Shown: positions 42,601 through 49,901 of the stretch, one piece after another
Position numbering within the stretch: position 1 is the first letter of the stretch
Layout: each line of letters begins with the position of its first letter
Assembly (NCBI GenBank): GCA_905147135.1
Contig: LR990067.1
Coordinates: 10,602,001 to 10,666,000, forward strand
DNA from: Blastobasis lacticolella
Taxonomy: Eukaryota > Arthropoda > Insecta > Lepidoptera > Blastobasidae
Length of the DNA: 64,000 nucleotides
Direction of reading: 5' to 3'
Translations under genes and position numbers: made by a program
The notes under the pieces: model-generated
What the model was told of the DNA's origin: nothing
The model's database searches: none
What the model saw: the letters and a program-made list of their open reading frames with translations, nothing else

Positions 42601-44052
42601 TTCAGAGAATTGTTAGCTACAGAGTTACGTAGGTAATTAGCAGACACTTTAGAATAGAATTAGGTGTTAGACAGAATAGATCAATTATACATATACAGAA
42701 GGTAACATATATAGAACAATTATATAATAGATAGAATAGAATTAGGTGACAGACCAAGCGTGTAAGTCTGGGGTTGTCAAAACCTCACCTGTAAAGGCAA
42801 CACAATCTCCTTATACTGCCTATTAGCCGTCATATGCTGCAAGGAATCCACCCCACCAGCCAGCATGTGTAGGTGGTTCAAGGCGGTGATGGCAGCCGTC
42901 AGGTTGGATTTCGCGCAGTCCAGCTGTTTGATCTCAGCCGTGATGCCTCGCACCATGGTCTCACTGCGTTCTGCTGCTTTGTTTATGTCTGCCACCTGAG
43001 AGAAGAGTAAGCAGTTTTACAGATTATGGGGGATTTTCAGAGAGCTACTATGAAAAGTAAAAAGTGCAGCGTGTGTCACTAGATGGCGCTGCTTAGGCAG
43101 GATTCTCTAGTATCGAATTTGGTAACCGAAGTCGGAAAGGTGTTCTGTGAAAATATACTTTTGTTTATTTATTTAAAGCAGCCTGAATCATCACACTGCT
43201 GGGCAAAGACCTCCATCCTTCGATACTTTGCAATCGAAAATATACTTAGTTTGATGTATTGAATGGTCTTGTTTTTATTTATTTTTTGAGAATTGTGTGT
43301 AATCAACTCCGTCTACAATTATTTGAAAAAAGATGTAACATCTGTCTATACAAACCACCCATTTCCATATAGAAGTTCCCAAATACCTGTACAGCCAACT
43401 CAGCGATGCACTGTCTTGCTTCAACTAAGGCCTGGTGGCCCGCTTGACGTTGTTCGGCCTGAGCACGTACTAGCCTCCGAATGTCATGCTCTACTCCTTG
43501 TAAGCGGAACTCACACCTGGCCGCTGCTGATTCTACACCTGATAGTGACTGCTCCGTGGGAAATACGCGATTTATGTAGGACACAGCATCAAACTGGAAT
43601 AGATAATAAACGAATGGAGAATTAATAAAAGAAAGTAATAATAATATTGTTGTATATTGAGGTTCATTCGGTCCTTGTGATACTATAAAGTAGTAAATGT
43701 GTAAATTACTGATAAAAGAGGGACTGTAGCTAGTTTTTGAAAATAATGTTGTGCGTACTATGGCCTACTCATTTCTTATTAGAATCTTATTTACTATGAC
43801 AAGGGTTACAGGAAGACTCCTGAGATAATAGTCGTGATGTTAGAGAAGGTGTATGATAACTTAGCTACTGAATATATAGTTAGTTATCGCTGTAAAACGG
43901 TAAAATGTGCAAAATACGGAGCGTACTTCATCACTATCAAATTGTTCGGTTCCGCCCATTAGTTCCTCGATTTTGTTCATGACAGAGCTCGGGAAGTTGA
44001 GCTGCACCTCAGCCCCGCTATCCTTGTCGTCCAATAAATCCATTGAATCCAT
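24047..44052 (-). CDS. Vps53: Vps53, GARP/EARP tethering-complex subunit (12 coding exons)
   Basis: Vps53 is a shared subunit of GARP (trans-Golgi) and EARP (recycling endosome) complexes, which tether endosome-derived vesicles and help SNAREs fuse them. Coding exons in transcript order: 44052-43927, 43593-43387, 42995-42789, 42143-42008, 40907-40759, 34653-34392, 34065-33986, 32403-32269, 31196-31064, 29934-29775, 25319-25139, 24655-24047. Every intron is GT-AG, phases match at each junction, and the sum is 2,385 nt (794 residues plus stop). Landmarks typical of the family: [12 protein letters not shown] (about residue 47), [15 protein letters not shown] (about 147), [19 protein letters not shown] (about 283), [54 protein letters not shown]. 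The N-terminal part is predicted coiled and helical (Vps53_N); an acidic linker lies at about 365-395. The frame is intact, so the gene looks functional despite heavy repeat load in introns 5, 7 and 10. Confidence 0.96.
24697..24810. mobile_element. Small TIR element in Vps53 intron 11
   Basis: Inverted ends AGGCGCAGTCCTAATTG and CAATTAGGACACCGCCT with a GC-rich core, about 114 bp. Sits between exons 12 and 11. Superfamily uncertain. Confidence 0.5.
25139..25319 (-). CDS. Vps53: Vps53 exon 11 (residues 532-592)
   Basis: Acceptor GCCCACCACAG, then [38 protein letters not shown] and LISSCIQ; donor CAG/GTAAGC, phase 0 out. A SINE tail ends 11 bases upstream of the exon and supplies the pyrimidine-rich stretch. 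Confidence 0.95.
25331..25397 (-). mobile_element. tRNA-Gly SINE tail next to the exon 11 acceptor
   Basis: The minus strand reads agctttgcttacgttgggg, tagatggcgctgtgtgaatt and ends in ATTTATTTATTTG, matching the SINE at 22130. The tail stops 11 bases before exon 11. Confidence 0.75.
25403..25659 (-). mobile_element. SINE-like retroposon, copy 2, 13-bp TSD
   Basis: AGCTTGTCAGAAT lies on both sides (25390-25402, 25660-25672). Same family as 23757-24003. It landed in or beside the tRNA-Gly SINE remnant, within Vps53 intron 10. Confidence 0.85.
25673..25915. repeat. Dispersed repeat with agatggcgctgcttag
   Basis: Contains ctagatggcgctgcttagac, ggtaaccgaagt and gagaatcgtgt, shared with 43070-43320 in Vps53 intron 2. 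Non-coding. Confidence 0.5.
26262..26602 (-). mobile_element. LINE 3' tail in Vps53 intron 10
   Basis: Nearly the same as 5224-5571 (ggcaaacaggcaagcgagcc ... tgccctacctctctta). Ends about 50 bp before the tandem array. A short tRNA-Thr-like SINE piece lies just before it at 26100-26165. Confidence 0.6.
26652..29767 (-). repeat. 38-copy tandem array of the 82-bp exon 10/intron 10 boundary
   Basis: The spacing of the word gtctcacctag is exactly 82 bp, and (29768-26652)/82 = 38. With the real exon end (29768-29845) this makes 39 copies. In gene orientation each unit is the last 71 bases of exon 10, starting GGGCCCTTGGGAGCGC, then GTGAGACCATA, so each carries a consensus 5' splice site TAG/GTGAGA. 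I saw no difference between copies. GGGCCC occurs at both breakpoints, so microhomology may have started it. Each unit also has CCTACAG/GC, a possible acceptor 35 bases before the donor. At the far end the sequence leaves the unit after GTGAGAC and continues into TAGTCTAAGATC, the presumed original intron. Confidence 0.97.
29775..29934 (-). CDS. Vps53: Vps53 exon 10 (residues 479-532)
   Basis: Acceptor TTCTCGCAG, then [19 protein letters not shown], a GC-rich alanine/glycine stretch ([18 protein letters not shown]) and APTTR; donor TAG/GTGAGA, phase 2 out. The last 71 bases plus the first 11 of the intron are the unit of the tandem array that fills the start of intron 10. Reading past the donor gives an immediate TGA. 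Confidence 0.93.
29935..30854. other. Vps53 intron 9, distal part
   Basis: Holds a dispersed repeat near 29955-30060 (attccactttgatttgctct) and an unrecognised moderately GC-rich block at 30340-30720 with tatttataagcgtgcaagag. No exon seen. Confidence 0.4.
30855..31015 (-). mobile_element. RTE-type LINE 3' fragment in intron 9
   Basis: catcatatcagctgaaaaac, then the complement of the [11 protein letters not shown] / PPWRSLGE tail. Ends about 50 bp before exon 9. Confidence 0.65.
31064..31196 (-). CDS. Vps53: Vps53 exon 9 (residues 435-479)
   Basis: Acceptor TTGCCCACAG, then [37 protein letters not shown] and TTGEPMR; donor GGG/GTGAGT, phase 1 out. Confidence 0.95.
31215..31490 (-). mobile_element. 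Retroposon tail, left arm of an inverted pair
   Basis: Contains ttacgcagtgacaaacgagt, ccttatccttcaaaccgg and agataaggcggtggtactca. The same family appears inverted at 31640-31875 and again at 63490-63735. The pair lies in Vps53 intron 8. Confidence 0.55.
31640..31875 (+). mobile_element. Retroposon tail, right arm of an inverted pair
   Basis: gttccggtttgaaggacaag, ttacaggcatgaggcatttc and gcttgttcgtcactgcgtag mirror the arm at 31215-31490. Together they could fold into a long stem in the Vps53 pre-mRNA. Confidence 0.55.
31925..32255 (-). mobile_element. LINE tail plus RTE-type fragment
   Basis: A T-run and caaacaggcaaacgggccac, then about 230 bp whose minus strand encodes [13 protein letters not shown] and GGPTTW-like pieces of the RTE C-terminus (with frame breaks). 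Ends about 14 bp before the exon 8 donor. Confidence 0.6.
32269..32403 (-). CDS. Vps53: Vps53 exon 8 (residues 390-434)
   Basis: Acceptor CATCCCCAG, then [33 protein letters not shown] and LMDRFVQ; donor CAG/GTTAGT. 135 nt, phase 0. Confidence 0.95.
32404..33570. other. Vps53 intron 7, mostly AT-rich
   Basis: Short LINE-tail pieces in both orientations at 32515-32625. The rest (32640-33570) has no recognised element or exon. Confidence 0.4.
33575..33655 (+). mobile_element. LINE E-type 3' tail
   Basis: tggtgttgctgatgtccata and ggcggtgaccactttccatc, the terminal phrases of element E, here 5'-truncated to about 80 bp. Confidence 0.6.
33778..33940 (+). mobile_element. tRNA-Gly SINE without its head
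   Basis: Starts at ccagaaattgaaatgatgaa and continues through ggctagatggcgctgtgtga to a TTTATT tail. Lies in intron 7, about 45 bp downstream of the exon 7 donor in gene orientation. Confidence 0.7.
33986..34065 (-). CDS. Vps53: Vps53 exon 7 (residues 363-389), acidic linker
   Basis: Acceptor TTCCACAG, then [18 protein letters not shown] and DFDAEEDAE; donor GAG/GTCTGT, a weak but legal donor. Poorly conserved in sequence but matches the known acidic linker in position, length and phase (1 in, 0 out). Confidence 0.85.
34392..34653 (-). CDS. Vps53: Vps53 exon 6 (residues 276-363)
   Basis: Acceptor ACCGTTCCAG, then [33 protein letters not shown] and [20 protein letters not shown]; donor TTG/GTAAGT, phase 1 out. 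Its first 105 or so bases are duplicated about 1.1 kb upstream in the intron. Confidence 0.95.
34780..35216 (+). mobile_element. AATGAGGAG TIR element, copy 2
   Basis: From atgagcagttttccaatagg to ctactggaaaactcctcat, about 430 bp, close to the copy at 15420. Inserted in the tttgactaaattcag repeat, whose halves lie at 34725-34780 and 35217-35290. Within Vps53 intron 5. Confidence 0.7.
35617..35736 (-). pseudogene. Partial copy of Vps53 exon 6 with its acceptor
   Basis: Begins after ATCACCGATCCAG and encodes [20 protein letters not shown], then [15 protein letters not shown] as in exon 6, then KTN and a stop (35619-35617). About 45 bp of upstream intron is duplicated too. There is no donor. 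Because exon 5 ends and exon 6 starts in phase 0, splicing into this copy would give a truncated protein of 275 + 39 residues. Confidence 0.88.
35833..35957 (-). mobile_element. RTE-type LINE 3' fragment
   Basis: Complement encodes [18 protein letters not shown] and [14 protein letters not shown]. It happens to be open in the same frame as the exon 6 copy downstream, giving a chance 153-codon ORF (36078-35617). Confidence 0.7.
35980..36118 (+). mobile_element. tRNA-Thr-like SINE 3' fragment
   Basis: gacagatggcagtcgctcca, aaatcctggatcgtggtcaa and gcacaaccgggatattaacg match the 3' half of the family at 2178. Head missing. Confidence 0.65.
36468..36855. repeat. GC-rich inverted-repeat element (ggccacacagaaaagacg)
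   Basis: Left aacggccacacagaaaagac and right gtcttttctgtgtggccgct are complementary, with cgtcgcggac/gtccgcgacg inside. Partial copies: 37239-37310, 37470-37520 and 38510-38570. No coding potential that I trust. Confidence 0.55.
37141..37216 (-). pseudogene. Decayed Vps53 exon 5 copy c
   Basis: Encodes [16 protein letters not shown] and then a GTGGGC donor, against exon 5 [16 protein letters not shown]. Upstream it matches copy a (gggtcagtg-attgaactgcgtatgaa). Indels bring a TGA into the frame. The downstream flank is the chimeric repeat also seen at 40060-40165 and 16800-16870. Confidence 0.8.
37886..38114 (-). pseudogene. Transposase-like C-terminal fragment with an aspartate tail
   Basis: Encodes [38 protein letters not shown] and then ten Asp codons and a stop. 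The VEK-x-LHEAI / NW-x-x-CVKHAE pattern recalls C-terminal ends of Tc1/IS630-like transposases repeated in insect genomes, but I cannot confirm the family. Only about 75 codons are open. Confidence 0.4.
38560..38755. repeat. Direct duplicate of 36845-37040
   Basis: Both copies share catatgattcgaatcaagg, aacttttgccggaagatccg, ttgagtatcaccattagcat-type and gatgatgacagtga-gtgctt in the same order over about 190 bp. About 1.7 kb lies between them. Confidence 0.65.
38901..39955. mobile_element. hAT MITE copy 3, TSD CGTATAAC, carrying an insertion
   Basis: Starts CAGTGTTACCAG, ends CTGGCAACGCTG, flanked by CGTATAAC (38893-38900, 39956-39963). Same family as 13589 and 14012. A stub of another copy (cagtgttaccagcag) lies just before it at 38821. 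In Vps53 intron 5. Confidence 0.9.
39235..39888. mobile_element. Second hAT element, TSD GCAAAAGG, nested in MITE copy 3
   Basis: Ends TAGGAGTGGGCATTGA and TCAATGACCCACCTCTA are imperfect inverted repeats. GCAAAAGG flanks both sides (39227-39234, 39889-39896). 654 bp with aactagttga-type palindromic words; non-coding. Confidence 0.85.
39966..40164. repeat. Chimeric repeat, second full copy
   Basis: tttatgcaccttttccacag and ttttgtactcggtgggaaaa arms, then gcgggcaccatcgctagcgc and cgcgcagcgccatctaccga, matching 16683-16930. Here it runs directly into exon 5 copy b. Confidence 0.65.
40165..40202 (-). pseudogene. Decayed Vps53 exon 5 copy b
   Basis: Encodes [10 protein letters not shown] followed by GTGGGTGG. 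Compared with copy a ([18 protein letters not shown]) it has lost eight codons. Too short to be a credible exon. Confidence 0.7.
40405..40482 (-). pseudogene. Vps53 exon 5 copy a: open 78-nt cassette-like segment
   Basis: Follows GGGTCAG and precedes GTGGGTGG. The 26 codons are open: [15 protein letters not shown] then [11 protein letters not shown], against exon 5 [18 protein letters not shown]...LFADDQ. 78 nt keeps frame, and both neighbours meet at phase 0, so inclusion after exon 5 would add 26 residues. The downstream flank ggtggcgttttgacaaccaa is also shared with the flank of real exon 5. The pyrimidine tract is poor, so it may be dead. Confidence 0.75.
40759..40907 (-). CDS. Vps53: Vps53 exon 5 (residues 226-275)
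   Basis: Acceptor CTTCCAG, then [15 protein letters not shown] ... [19 protein letters not shown] and ADDQ; donor CAG/GTGGGC, phase 0 out. Very GC-rich and arginine-rich compared with its AT-rich introns. Three decayed copies follow within 3.8 kb in intron 5. Confidence 0.93.
40966..41310 (-). mobile_element. Helitron-like element in Vps53 intron 4
   Basis: The minus strand ends cccgtgcaacgccgggtttc, gcagctagtg; the other end is rich in atatatat with aatgcttgtgtgggtacgtg. The CCGGG-(C)TAG end fits insect Helitrons. Confidence 0.5.
41311..42007. other. Vps53 intron 4, proximal part
   Basis: AT-rich with no recognised element apart from a short cctttcaatcttcttttgaa-type stretch. Ends at the exon 4 donor at 42007. 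Confidence 0.35.
42008..42143 (-). CDS. Vps53: Vps53 exon 4 (residues 181-226)
   Basis: Acceptor CATTCCCAG, then [18 protein letters not shown] ... [15 protein letters not shown]; donor CTG/GTAAGT, ending one base into a codon. Confidence 0.95.
42144..42788. other. Vps53 intron 3
   Basis: No recognised element or exon. Chance ORF at 42176-42397 only. Confidence 0.35.
42789..42995 (-). CDS. Vps53: Vps53 exon 3 (residues 112-180)
   Basis: Acceptor TCTCTCAG, then [18 protein letters not shown] and [19 protein letters not shown]; donor CAG/GTGAGG. 207 nt, phase 0. One of the most conserved parts of the family. Confidence 0.96.
43070..43320. repeat. Dispersed repeat with agatggcgctgcttag, copy 2
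   Basis: Shared with 25673-25915 (cactagatggcgctgctta, ggtaaccgaagt, gagaattgtgtgtaat). A short RTE-like piece (cacactgctgggcaaagacc) interrupts it near 43195. In Vps53 intron 2. Confidence 0.5.
43387..43593 (-). CDS. Vps53: Vps53 exon 2 (residues 43-111)
   Basis: Acceptor TATTCCAG, then [19 protein letters not shown]; donor CAG/GTATTT. 207 nt, phase 0 at both ends. A helical region rich in A, R, E and Q suits the coiled-coil N-terminus through which the complex assembles. Confidence 0.95.
43927..44052 (-). CDS. Vps53: Vps53 exon 1 (residues 1-42)
   Basis: Start ATG at 44052 ([16 protein letters not shown] ... [14 protein letters not shown]), donor GTACGC, phase 0. The length before the conserved [12 protein letters not shown] fits known Vps53 starts. 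Confidence 0.9.
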
Positions 44053-45101
44053 TATTTCAGCGATTTTTGTTAAGAAAAAACATCAACACATATTGAGGTC
44101 GAGTTGACATGACACTTCATTGCCACAGACAGACCAATAACTTTATACCTTGTCTAAAATAGGATGATAATTTTGACAATTCACAGTAGGGATGGGGTAA
44201 TGTAAAATCGTTAATGAATCTATTCGATTATCGATTATCATTCTCATAGAACTTGGAATCGATAGTTGCATGGGTATTCAGTACATGTTATACAAAATAA
44301 ACTATTTATTTTCTTTTGAAATAATAATTTATTAATACGACATTAAAAACCCTTCCACAACGACGATTTCGACCCGTGCGTATCACTATTCGGTCAATCA
44401 TCCTATTACGTAGAATACGCGCGACTCGAATTCGTTGTTGTAACAGGTCTCTTAGGGTAAAATCCAAACAAGGAATAAGAGTTTAGTTACAAAAAATAAT
44501 AAGATTACCTAAATATTAATTTTAAATACTCGATTATATTATATCAATACCGATTTTCGATTGTCTGTTGTTATTCGTTATTCGTGACACTTCACTAAAG
44601 GGGCGGGGCCTGTCTATGAAGTACGACATTTTACGTAGTACATTTTACCGAAAAAAAAACACTAAACTTCATAGGCGTGCGCCAAAGACCAAGAATTTGT
44701 GAGCTGTCAAAATTATCATCCTATTTTAGACAAGGTATAGCTGTCAGATATTATCATAGACAAGAGACTGTGATTATGAAACAAAAATACCAGTAAATCT
44801 GAGATTTTTTTTCGATTTTGACGTTCTGTTTCTTTGACATGTGTCATGACAGCTGACCGAATGCGAATGACGTTCGCTGTCATGTCATCATTCCGCCAAA
44901 TCAAGCGGGCGGAGTCAGTTGTGTTGTTGGTGCCGCGTTTTCTAATTTCCTATTGTTCTTACCCAGTCTAGCGTTACGCTCCCCTCCGCCCTCATTCTAC
45001 GTGTGTCGCGATGTGGTTTGCCTTATCACCGCAAGCCCAGTGAAGTTTCTGTGTCGACCACAACATTCCGTCGTGAAGTGAAGTGAAGTGTTACCATTAC
45101 C
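44053..45101. promoter_or_regulatory. Head-to-head intergenic region of Vps53 and the CFAP410-like gene
   Basis: The two start codons face away from each other across 1,049 bp, so the promoters must lie here or be shared. No TATA box is convincing. 44830-45000 is the GC-richer part. A TIR element fills 44148-44735, leaving about 95 bp next to Vps53 and 366 bp next to the other gene. Confidence 0.6.
44148..44735. mobile_element. 588-bp TIR element in the shared promoter region
   Basis: Left CCTTGTCTAAAATAGGATGA and its inverted right end, about 36 bp of inverted repeat in all (to 44184 and from 44699). TATA flanks both sides, compatible with a TA or TATA duplication. Non-coding; family unknown to me. 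Confidence 0.8.
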
Positions 45102-45181
45102 ATGGCACGTCTTACAGAAGAGATGGTAATCGCCCGTTCCCGACAGTCTGATCTCTCCGCGATCAGGAAACTCAACTGCTG
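45102..45181 (+). CDS. CFAP410 (C21orf2)-like gene, first coding exon
   Basis: ATG at 45102 in a good context (ttaccattaccATGG), then MARLTEEMVIARSRQSDLSA and IRKLNCW, then donor TG/GTACGT with phase 2. CFAP410 proteins begin with the same K-M-V-L-x-R ... VRKLNCWG motif, just before their leucine-rich repeats, and act at the cilium base. The match covers only 27 residues but is specific. The next exon should begin with GG and encode S-x-L-T-D; I could not find it up to 64000, so the first intron may be over 18 kb or the gene may be incomplete. Confidence 0.75.
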
Positions 45182-46860
45182 GTACGTACCCAGGGCCTAT
45201 CTGAAGTTCTGGTGCATCTGTGCATAGTTTTTTAAGGTTGCACATTGCGCACTAGAATTTTACTCTGCGCAAATAGAATCTGCATCTATTCGGTCTAATT
45301 AGAGATTACTGACACAAGTTATGTTCTAAACTCTCACTAACTTTATTGTCCAGCGTAAGTTCACGTATTTGTGTCATTATAAAACCGTTTTAGTGAAGAT
45401 TAGCATTATAGAAGTTCGAAACTATCATATTCTGTTCAAATACATAATAATGTCGTAGAAAGCTAATTTAAAAGCTTGAAAAATATGTTATTAAAAGATT
45501 AAAATACTCTACTTAAGTCTGATTCCGAATGTAGTGTGAAAACTAGAAAAAAATGGTCTAGTTGTCATATACTTGAGCATTGAATTAATATTTCAGTAAA
45601 AATCATGGTTGCATTACATACAGCTGTGGTTTACAGTCCAGTGAACATAATTGGCTGCTCAATTGTCTCTGTAAAAAAGTTTTCTGTTTAGTTACTTATG
45701 TTTTGAGCATTTTTGAATGATATAGTTGTAATATTTTTGTCACATCACTTCCTTGAAGTGATTTCTGTAACCCTACTTTTAGGGAAGTATAACAGATTAT
45801 AATATTTTAAATTACATCATTGTAATGTTGTAAAAGAGCATCTCATATAAACTTGTTTGTTCTAATTTATATTGGTCTGTATTATCTTATTATGTAAAAA
45901 GTTATTCTCTCAGTCCAATTAGTAACAAAGTAATATTCAATTTAAAAATAACAGTCTTGTTAAACACACTGATACTTTTGTTCATTGAGTCATTCTATAG
46001 TTTTATTCCGTCTTTGTGCTAATATTGTCTTATAGGAATCCTATTGGTTGTTAAGGTTCTCAGTAAAATTAGTCATAGGTTCACAAATGCTATTTTGAAA
46101 TTGGAATGAGTGAAACAAAGACATACATGACATATAAAGCTCACTTCTTTGTTTCACAGGAGCAGTAGATGTAAACAAAGAATTGGAGAAATTATAATTT
46201 TGCTGTACTTTTATGGGCTTTCTTTTGTGAACTGATGAGATATTCATCTGTGATGTGTGAATAAATTTCATTTAAGACGGAGATGGTGTTAATATTTAGA
46301 TTGGAGTTGCAGATCTAAAAACAATCTAACAATCTAACAAAGAAAGGATAGTTGAAAAACAAATTATATCCGAATACATATCTAAAATAATGTTTTTGTA
46401 TAGGTAAAAAAGAACTACCCTATATAAATAAGGTTTAATCACTTAGATCTCAGGATTTAGAGAAACAACTACAATTTATTTTCTACAAATATGTAGCTAT
46501 CTATAACTTAACCAAAACTGTCTGCAAATAGAATTTTATTTTATTTGGAGATACAGAATTAACGCTTTTTCGCACTTACGCATCGCTTCCAAAATGTGTA
46601 ATACAACAATGACCCTTATTCTATGAGCGACGCGTTCGAGTTTGGTCTGTCAGTGCAAAACAAACAAAAGTTGTGAACGGTCATTTTATCTACCAAGAGT
46701 TCCTATTTGGCACTGAGTGATCTTCGCTGTGGAAATTTGACTGTTACAGGCTGTATTTGAAAGGCGTAACTTGACAGTCCTTCCACAGTAAAAAGTTTAT
46801 TGACTTCATAATCTAACCTCAGTGTCACCATGTACCATGTACCATGAACATTACTTGAAC
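45182..46860. other. Non-repetitive AT-rich sequence, likely CFAP410-like intron 1
   Basis: No repeat family or exon recognised. Unusually plain for this window. Confidence 0.4.
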
Positions 46861-46869
46861 ACTAACTTA

Positions 46870-47110
46870 AGCTCTTACGGTGTAACAACGTGATGAAACC
46901 GGTGCTTCCAATCTGGTCAGGTTCGTCTGTTAACAGAGTCACGAAGGTCAGATGGCAGGCGCTTCACTGTAATTCTCTTATCTGCCAAATCCTACATCAT
47001 GGCCAAGGTGGACACCGGCGGGATATTAACGCCAAGGTGACCGACGCCTGCTGTCATTCTCTGATCTGCCAAGTCCTGGATAATCGTCACGGTGACCTAC
47101 GTATGTCCGC
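46870..47110 (+). mobile_element. tRNA-Thr-like SINE 3' fragments
   Basis: cttacggtgtaacaacgtga, ccaatctggtcaggttcgtc and gggatattaacgccaaggtg belong to the family at 2178; diverged and partly duplicated. Another fragment is at 47428-47555. Confidence 0.6.
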
Positions 47111-47689
47111 TGTCAAATCTCGCTAACTGCTGTCGCTATAAGTGTCTACGTATCGACAATGAATTTATCACAGTACCACTAATTGAATTTCAATGCATGC
47201 AGCGACTACGCCGACGGCATGTTTATGACTCACACGTTCGCTAGCGCACCTAGTTTAGACACCGACTGACATGCCTAACATTGTATTATTGGATGGTAAT
47301 GACAGAACAGTTTAGGAATCTTAAAGTTTCCACTCCGCAACGGTTTGGTTTCGCTGGAATGTTGTGTTAAGAAAGAGTTACCCATTATATTTTGCCAGAA
47401 CAAGGGTTTTAGAGTACCTCTAGAGTACCATGATCCAATCTGGTTTGGTTCCCCTGGTAACAGGGTTACGGAGGTCAGATGACAGTCGCTCGACTGTAAT
47501 AATCTGATCAGCCAAATCCTGGATCATGGTTAAGGCGGACCCCGTGCCTTCCCGCATCGGCTCTTCTTATGTTGCAGATGTCCTGGACGAAGAGAGCCGC
47601 TTTTTATCAGGTGGACCGATCGTCCGTCTGCCTCGCTTGGCAATAAAACTATAAAAAGGCTAGTTGAGTATACTTTTTCCCGAAATGGA

Positions 47690-48005
47690 ATGTGGTTTCC
47701 ATAGGAACGTACGAAAGCGCGGTGTCCGCCTTGACCACGATTCTGAACTTGGCAGATCAGGTAATCACAGTGGAGCCTCTGCCATCTTACCTCCGTGATC
47801 CTGCTACCAGATCCGATTAGCTTGAATCATGGTTACACATTCAGTCGCCTGATTGTGCAGGTTTCATCACGATGTTTTCCCTCACCGTGAGAGCATCGGT
47901 TAGGATTCAACTAATGTGCATAACTCAGAAAATGGTCATTGGTACATGGCCGCCGCGGGATTCAAACCCGATACCTCTCTAAGATAGTTACCCATACCAT
48001 CACTG
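47690..48005 (-). mobile_element. tRNA-Thr-like SINE, reverse orientation
   Basis: On the minus strand: a tRNA-like head with gtatcgggtttgaatcccgc (B box), then ccaatgaccattttctgagt, aaacatcgtgatgaaacctg, atgtgtaaccatgattcaag and cttgaccacg-type 3' end. The most complete copy besides 59371. Confidence 0.7.
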
Positions 48006-48162
48006 ACGTGGTCCACCGAAGAAATCGAATCGCGTTATATCAGATGCGCAAGCGCAGTCAGTGAGAGCAACAATTATATCTAATTGGCACTGATTAACGA
48101 ACAGACGCGCCATCTCTGATGCACAGACGGACTTTTACTTTCATTTTTTATTATATTATGTT

Positions 48163-48775
48163 ACAAGTGGACCCGGCGCGAGTACGTTCGCGTGGCCTCT
48201 TTCCCCTACCTCCCCTACCACCCTACACCTACCCCGCATCTACCTTACACCTATCCTATATCTTCTCTACACCTACTTCACCCCTACCTACCCTTTTTCC
48301 TTGTAACAAACCTTCCTCTTAAATCACTCTATCTTTTGTTGAAAACTGCATTAAAATCCATTGCGCAGTTTAAAATACCTTTTGTTTTTTTTTTTTTAAC
48401 GCGGGGAATGCATTACGCACGATACCTTCCGTAGGGGGGACGGAAGGCCTGTGTGGGACTTCCGACAGTATCCGGTGTACCCACTAAACCCCGCGGCGCT
48501 CCTGCTTTGCGTCAAGGAGGTGTCATGAGAGTAGCCGAAGCCTTGTCACCCACGACACCTCCAGCGACCGCCCGCCTTACACGGCGGGCCCGCCATGCCC
48601 CCCTTGCGAGGGGCGGCTGGGAATAATCGGATGCGCCGAACTATTCCCACTCGACGGAGGTGGAGGCCTGTGCAATGCTGGCTGCCAGTTTAAAAGACCT
48701 AATCGTACCCAAACCTATAGAATACATAGGGACAGACGGCAGGAAGCGACCTTGATTTATACTATGTACGGATAT
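48163..48775 (-). mobile_element. Helitron-like element split by a LINE tail
   Basis: The minus strand ends gaacgtactcgcgccgggtc then cactt; the start is gtcgcttcctgccgtctgtc. It contains gttttcaacaaaagatagag-type DNA as in 53190 and 56402. A retroposed insert occupies 48380-48685. Confidence 0.65.
48380..48685 (-). mobile_element. LINE 3' end with poly(A), 14-bp TSD
   Basis: Minus strand ends in attccccgcgtt followed by a long A-run (T-run at 48384-48397). CAGTTTAAAATACC (48366-48379) and CAGTTTAAAAGACC (48686-48699) flank it, one mismatch. GC-rich 3' UTR, about 306 bp. Resembles R1-group tails, uncertain. Confidence 0.7.
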
Positions 48776-48797
48776 CCCTACTCTAATTTTGGCTAGT

Positions 48798-49124
48798 TTG
48801 TCCTACTAAATTTATAAATGCGAAAGTTTCGAAGGATGTATGTTTGGATGTTTGTTAGTTCTTCACGCAAAAACTACTGTACAGAATTTGATGAAATTTG
48901 GCAGCAATATACCTTATAGCCCAGAATAGCACATAGGCATAATGTATCACGAAATTCAATGTTGTTCCCGCGGTAACGGGTCTGAATCGCTTCGCAGTTT
49001 CCGAAATTTCTTTTTTTCCTCCGAAATTACTGCCAAATTTCCTCAAAATTTGTTCTGGAGTTTTAGCGTGAAGAAGTAACTAACATCCTTACAAATTTTC
49101 GCATCTTTAATATTAGTAGGATAG
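48798..49124. repeat. Long imperfect palindrome
   Basis: Left tcctactaaatttataaatg, cgaaagtttcgaaggatgta and cttcacgcaaaaactactgt; right acatccttacaaattttcgc and tttaatattagtagga with ggagttttagcgtgaag. The arms are about 150 bp. Common insect element type. Confidence 0.6.
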
Positions 49125-49589
49125 CTATCTTCTGTCTCTATTCTTTGTCCATCCCGCCCAGGGTCAAGATTATCACAATAAAAGACTGTGGGTTGAGCAC
49201 GTATTAATTTCCTTTGTCCAGAACTTCAGACATACACCCACACATCCATACCACACATTATGTAGGTATACAGCTATATGGCAATTAATTTATACGGACG
49301 CAACTGCGCGTCCTTGCTTCAGTTAGTTTTATTGTTTCCGAGAATGGTTACAGTCCAGTGTTTGCAATATTGAAATGTTGTGGAGTTAAACTTTAGTTAA
49401 AAACTATGGGGAAGGGATCGTTATGAAGCTAATTTGTTTGTGCTACGCAGAGACATACGCGCAGACAGCCCATTTGATCACACGGAACGGTACCGCCTAT
49501 CTCCAATCGCATGATACAACCACTCTGGAATGACGTCACAACATGCATTTCGGATATTCTGTGACGTCATCCCAGAGGGCGGAATTATG

Positions 49590-49855
49590 CGATTGGAGAT
49601 CGGCGGTGCCGCTGCTGGTCTTCGGCATCCTCGCGTCGTAAGCCGTTGGCTCTCGCATCCGACTCAGCGATGTCAATCCATCTTTTCTTGGGTCACCCAC
49701 GGGGCCTCCTCTTACCTGATACCGGCAGGTTCAGGCACCTATTTCCCACGTATCCCTGGGGCTTACGCAACACGTGCCTAAACCAGCGCAGGCGAGCCTC
49801 CTCGATCTTATTTGCGATATCCCTCACGCCAAGGCTGCCTCGGATGTATCTACTT
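49590..49855 (-). mobile_element. LINE RT C-terminal fragment (second RTE-like family)
   Basis: Minus strand encodes RGSLGVRDIANKIEEARLRW, FRHVLRKPQGYVG and RPRGRPKKRWIDIAESD: the C-terminal tail motif R-x-R-W-x-x-H-V-x-R / RGRPKKRW of insect endonuclease-RT elements. Confidence 0.75.
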
Positions 49856-49901
49856 ATTTAATTTCCTTTATTGCGTATCATAATTTTCAAAAAGATTCCA
49901 C

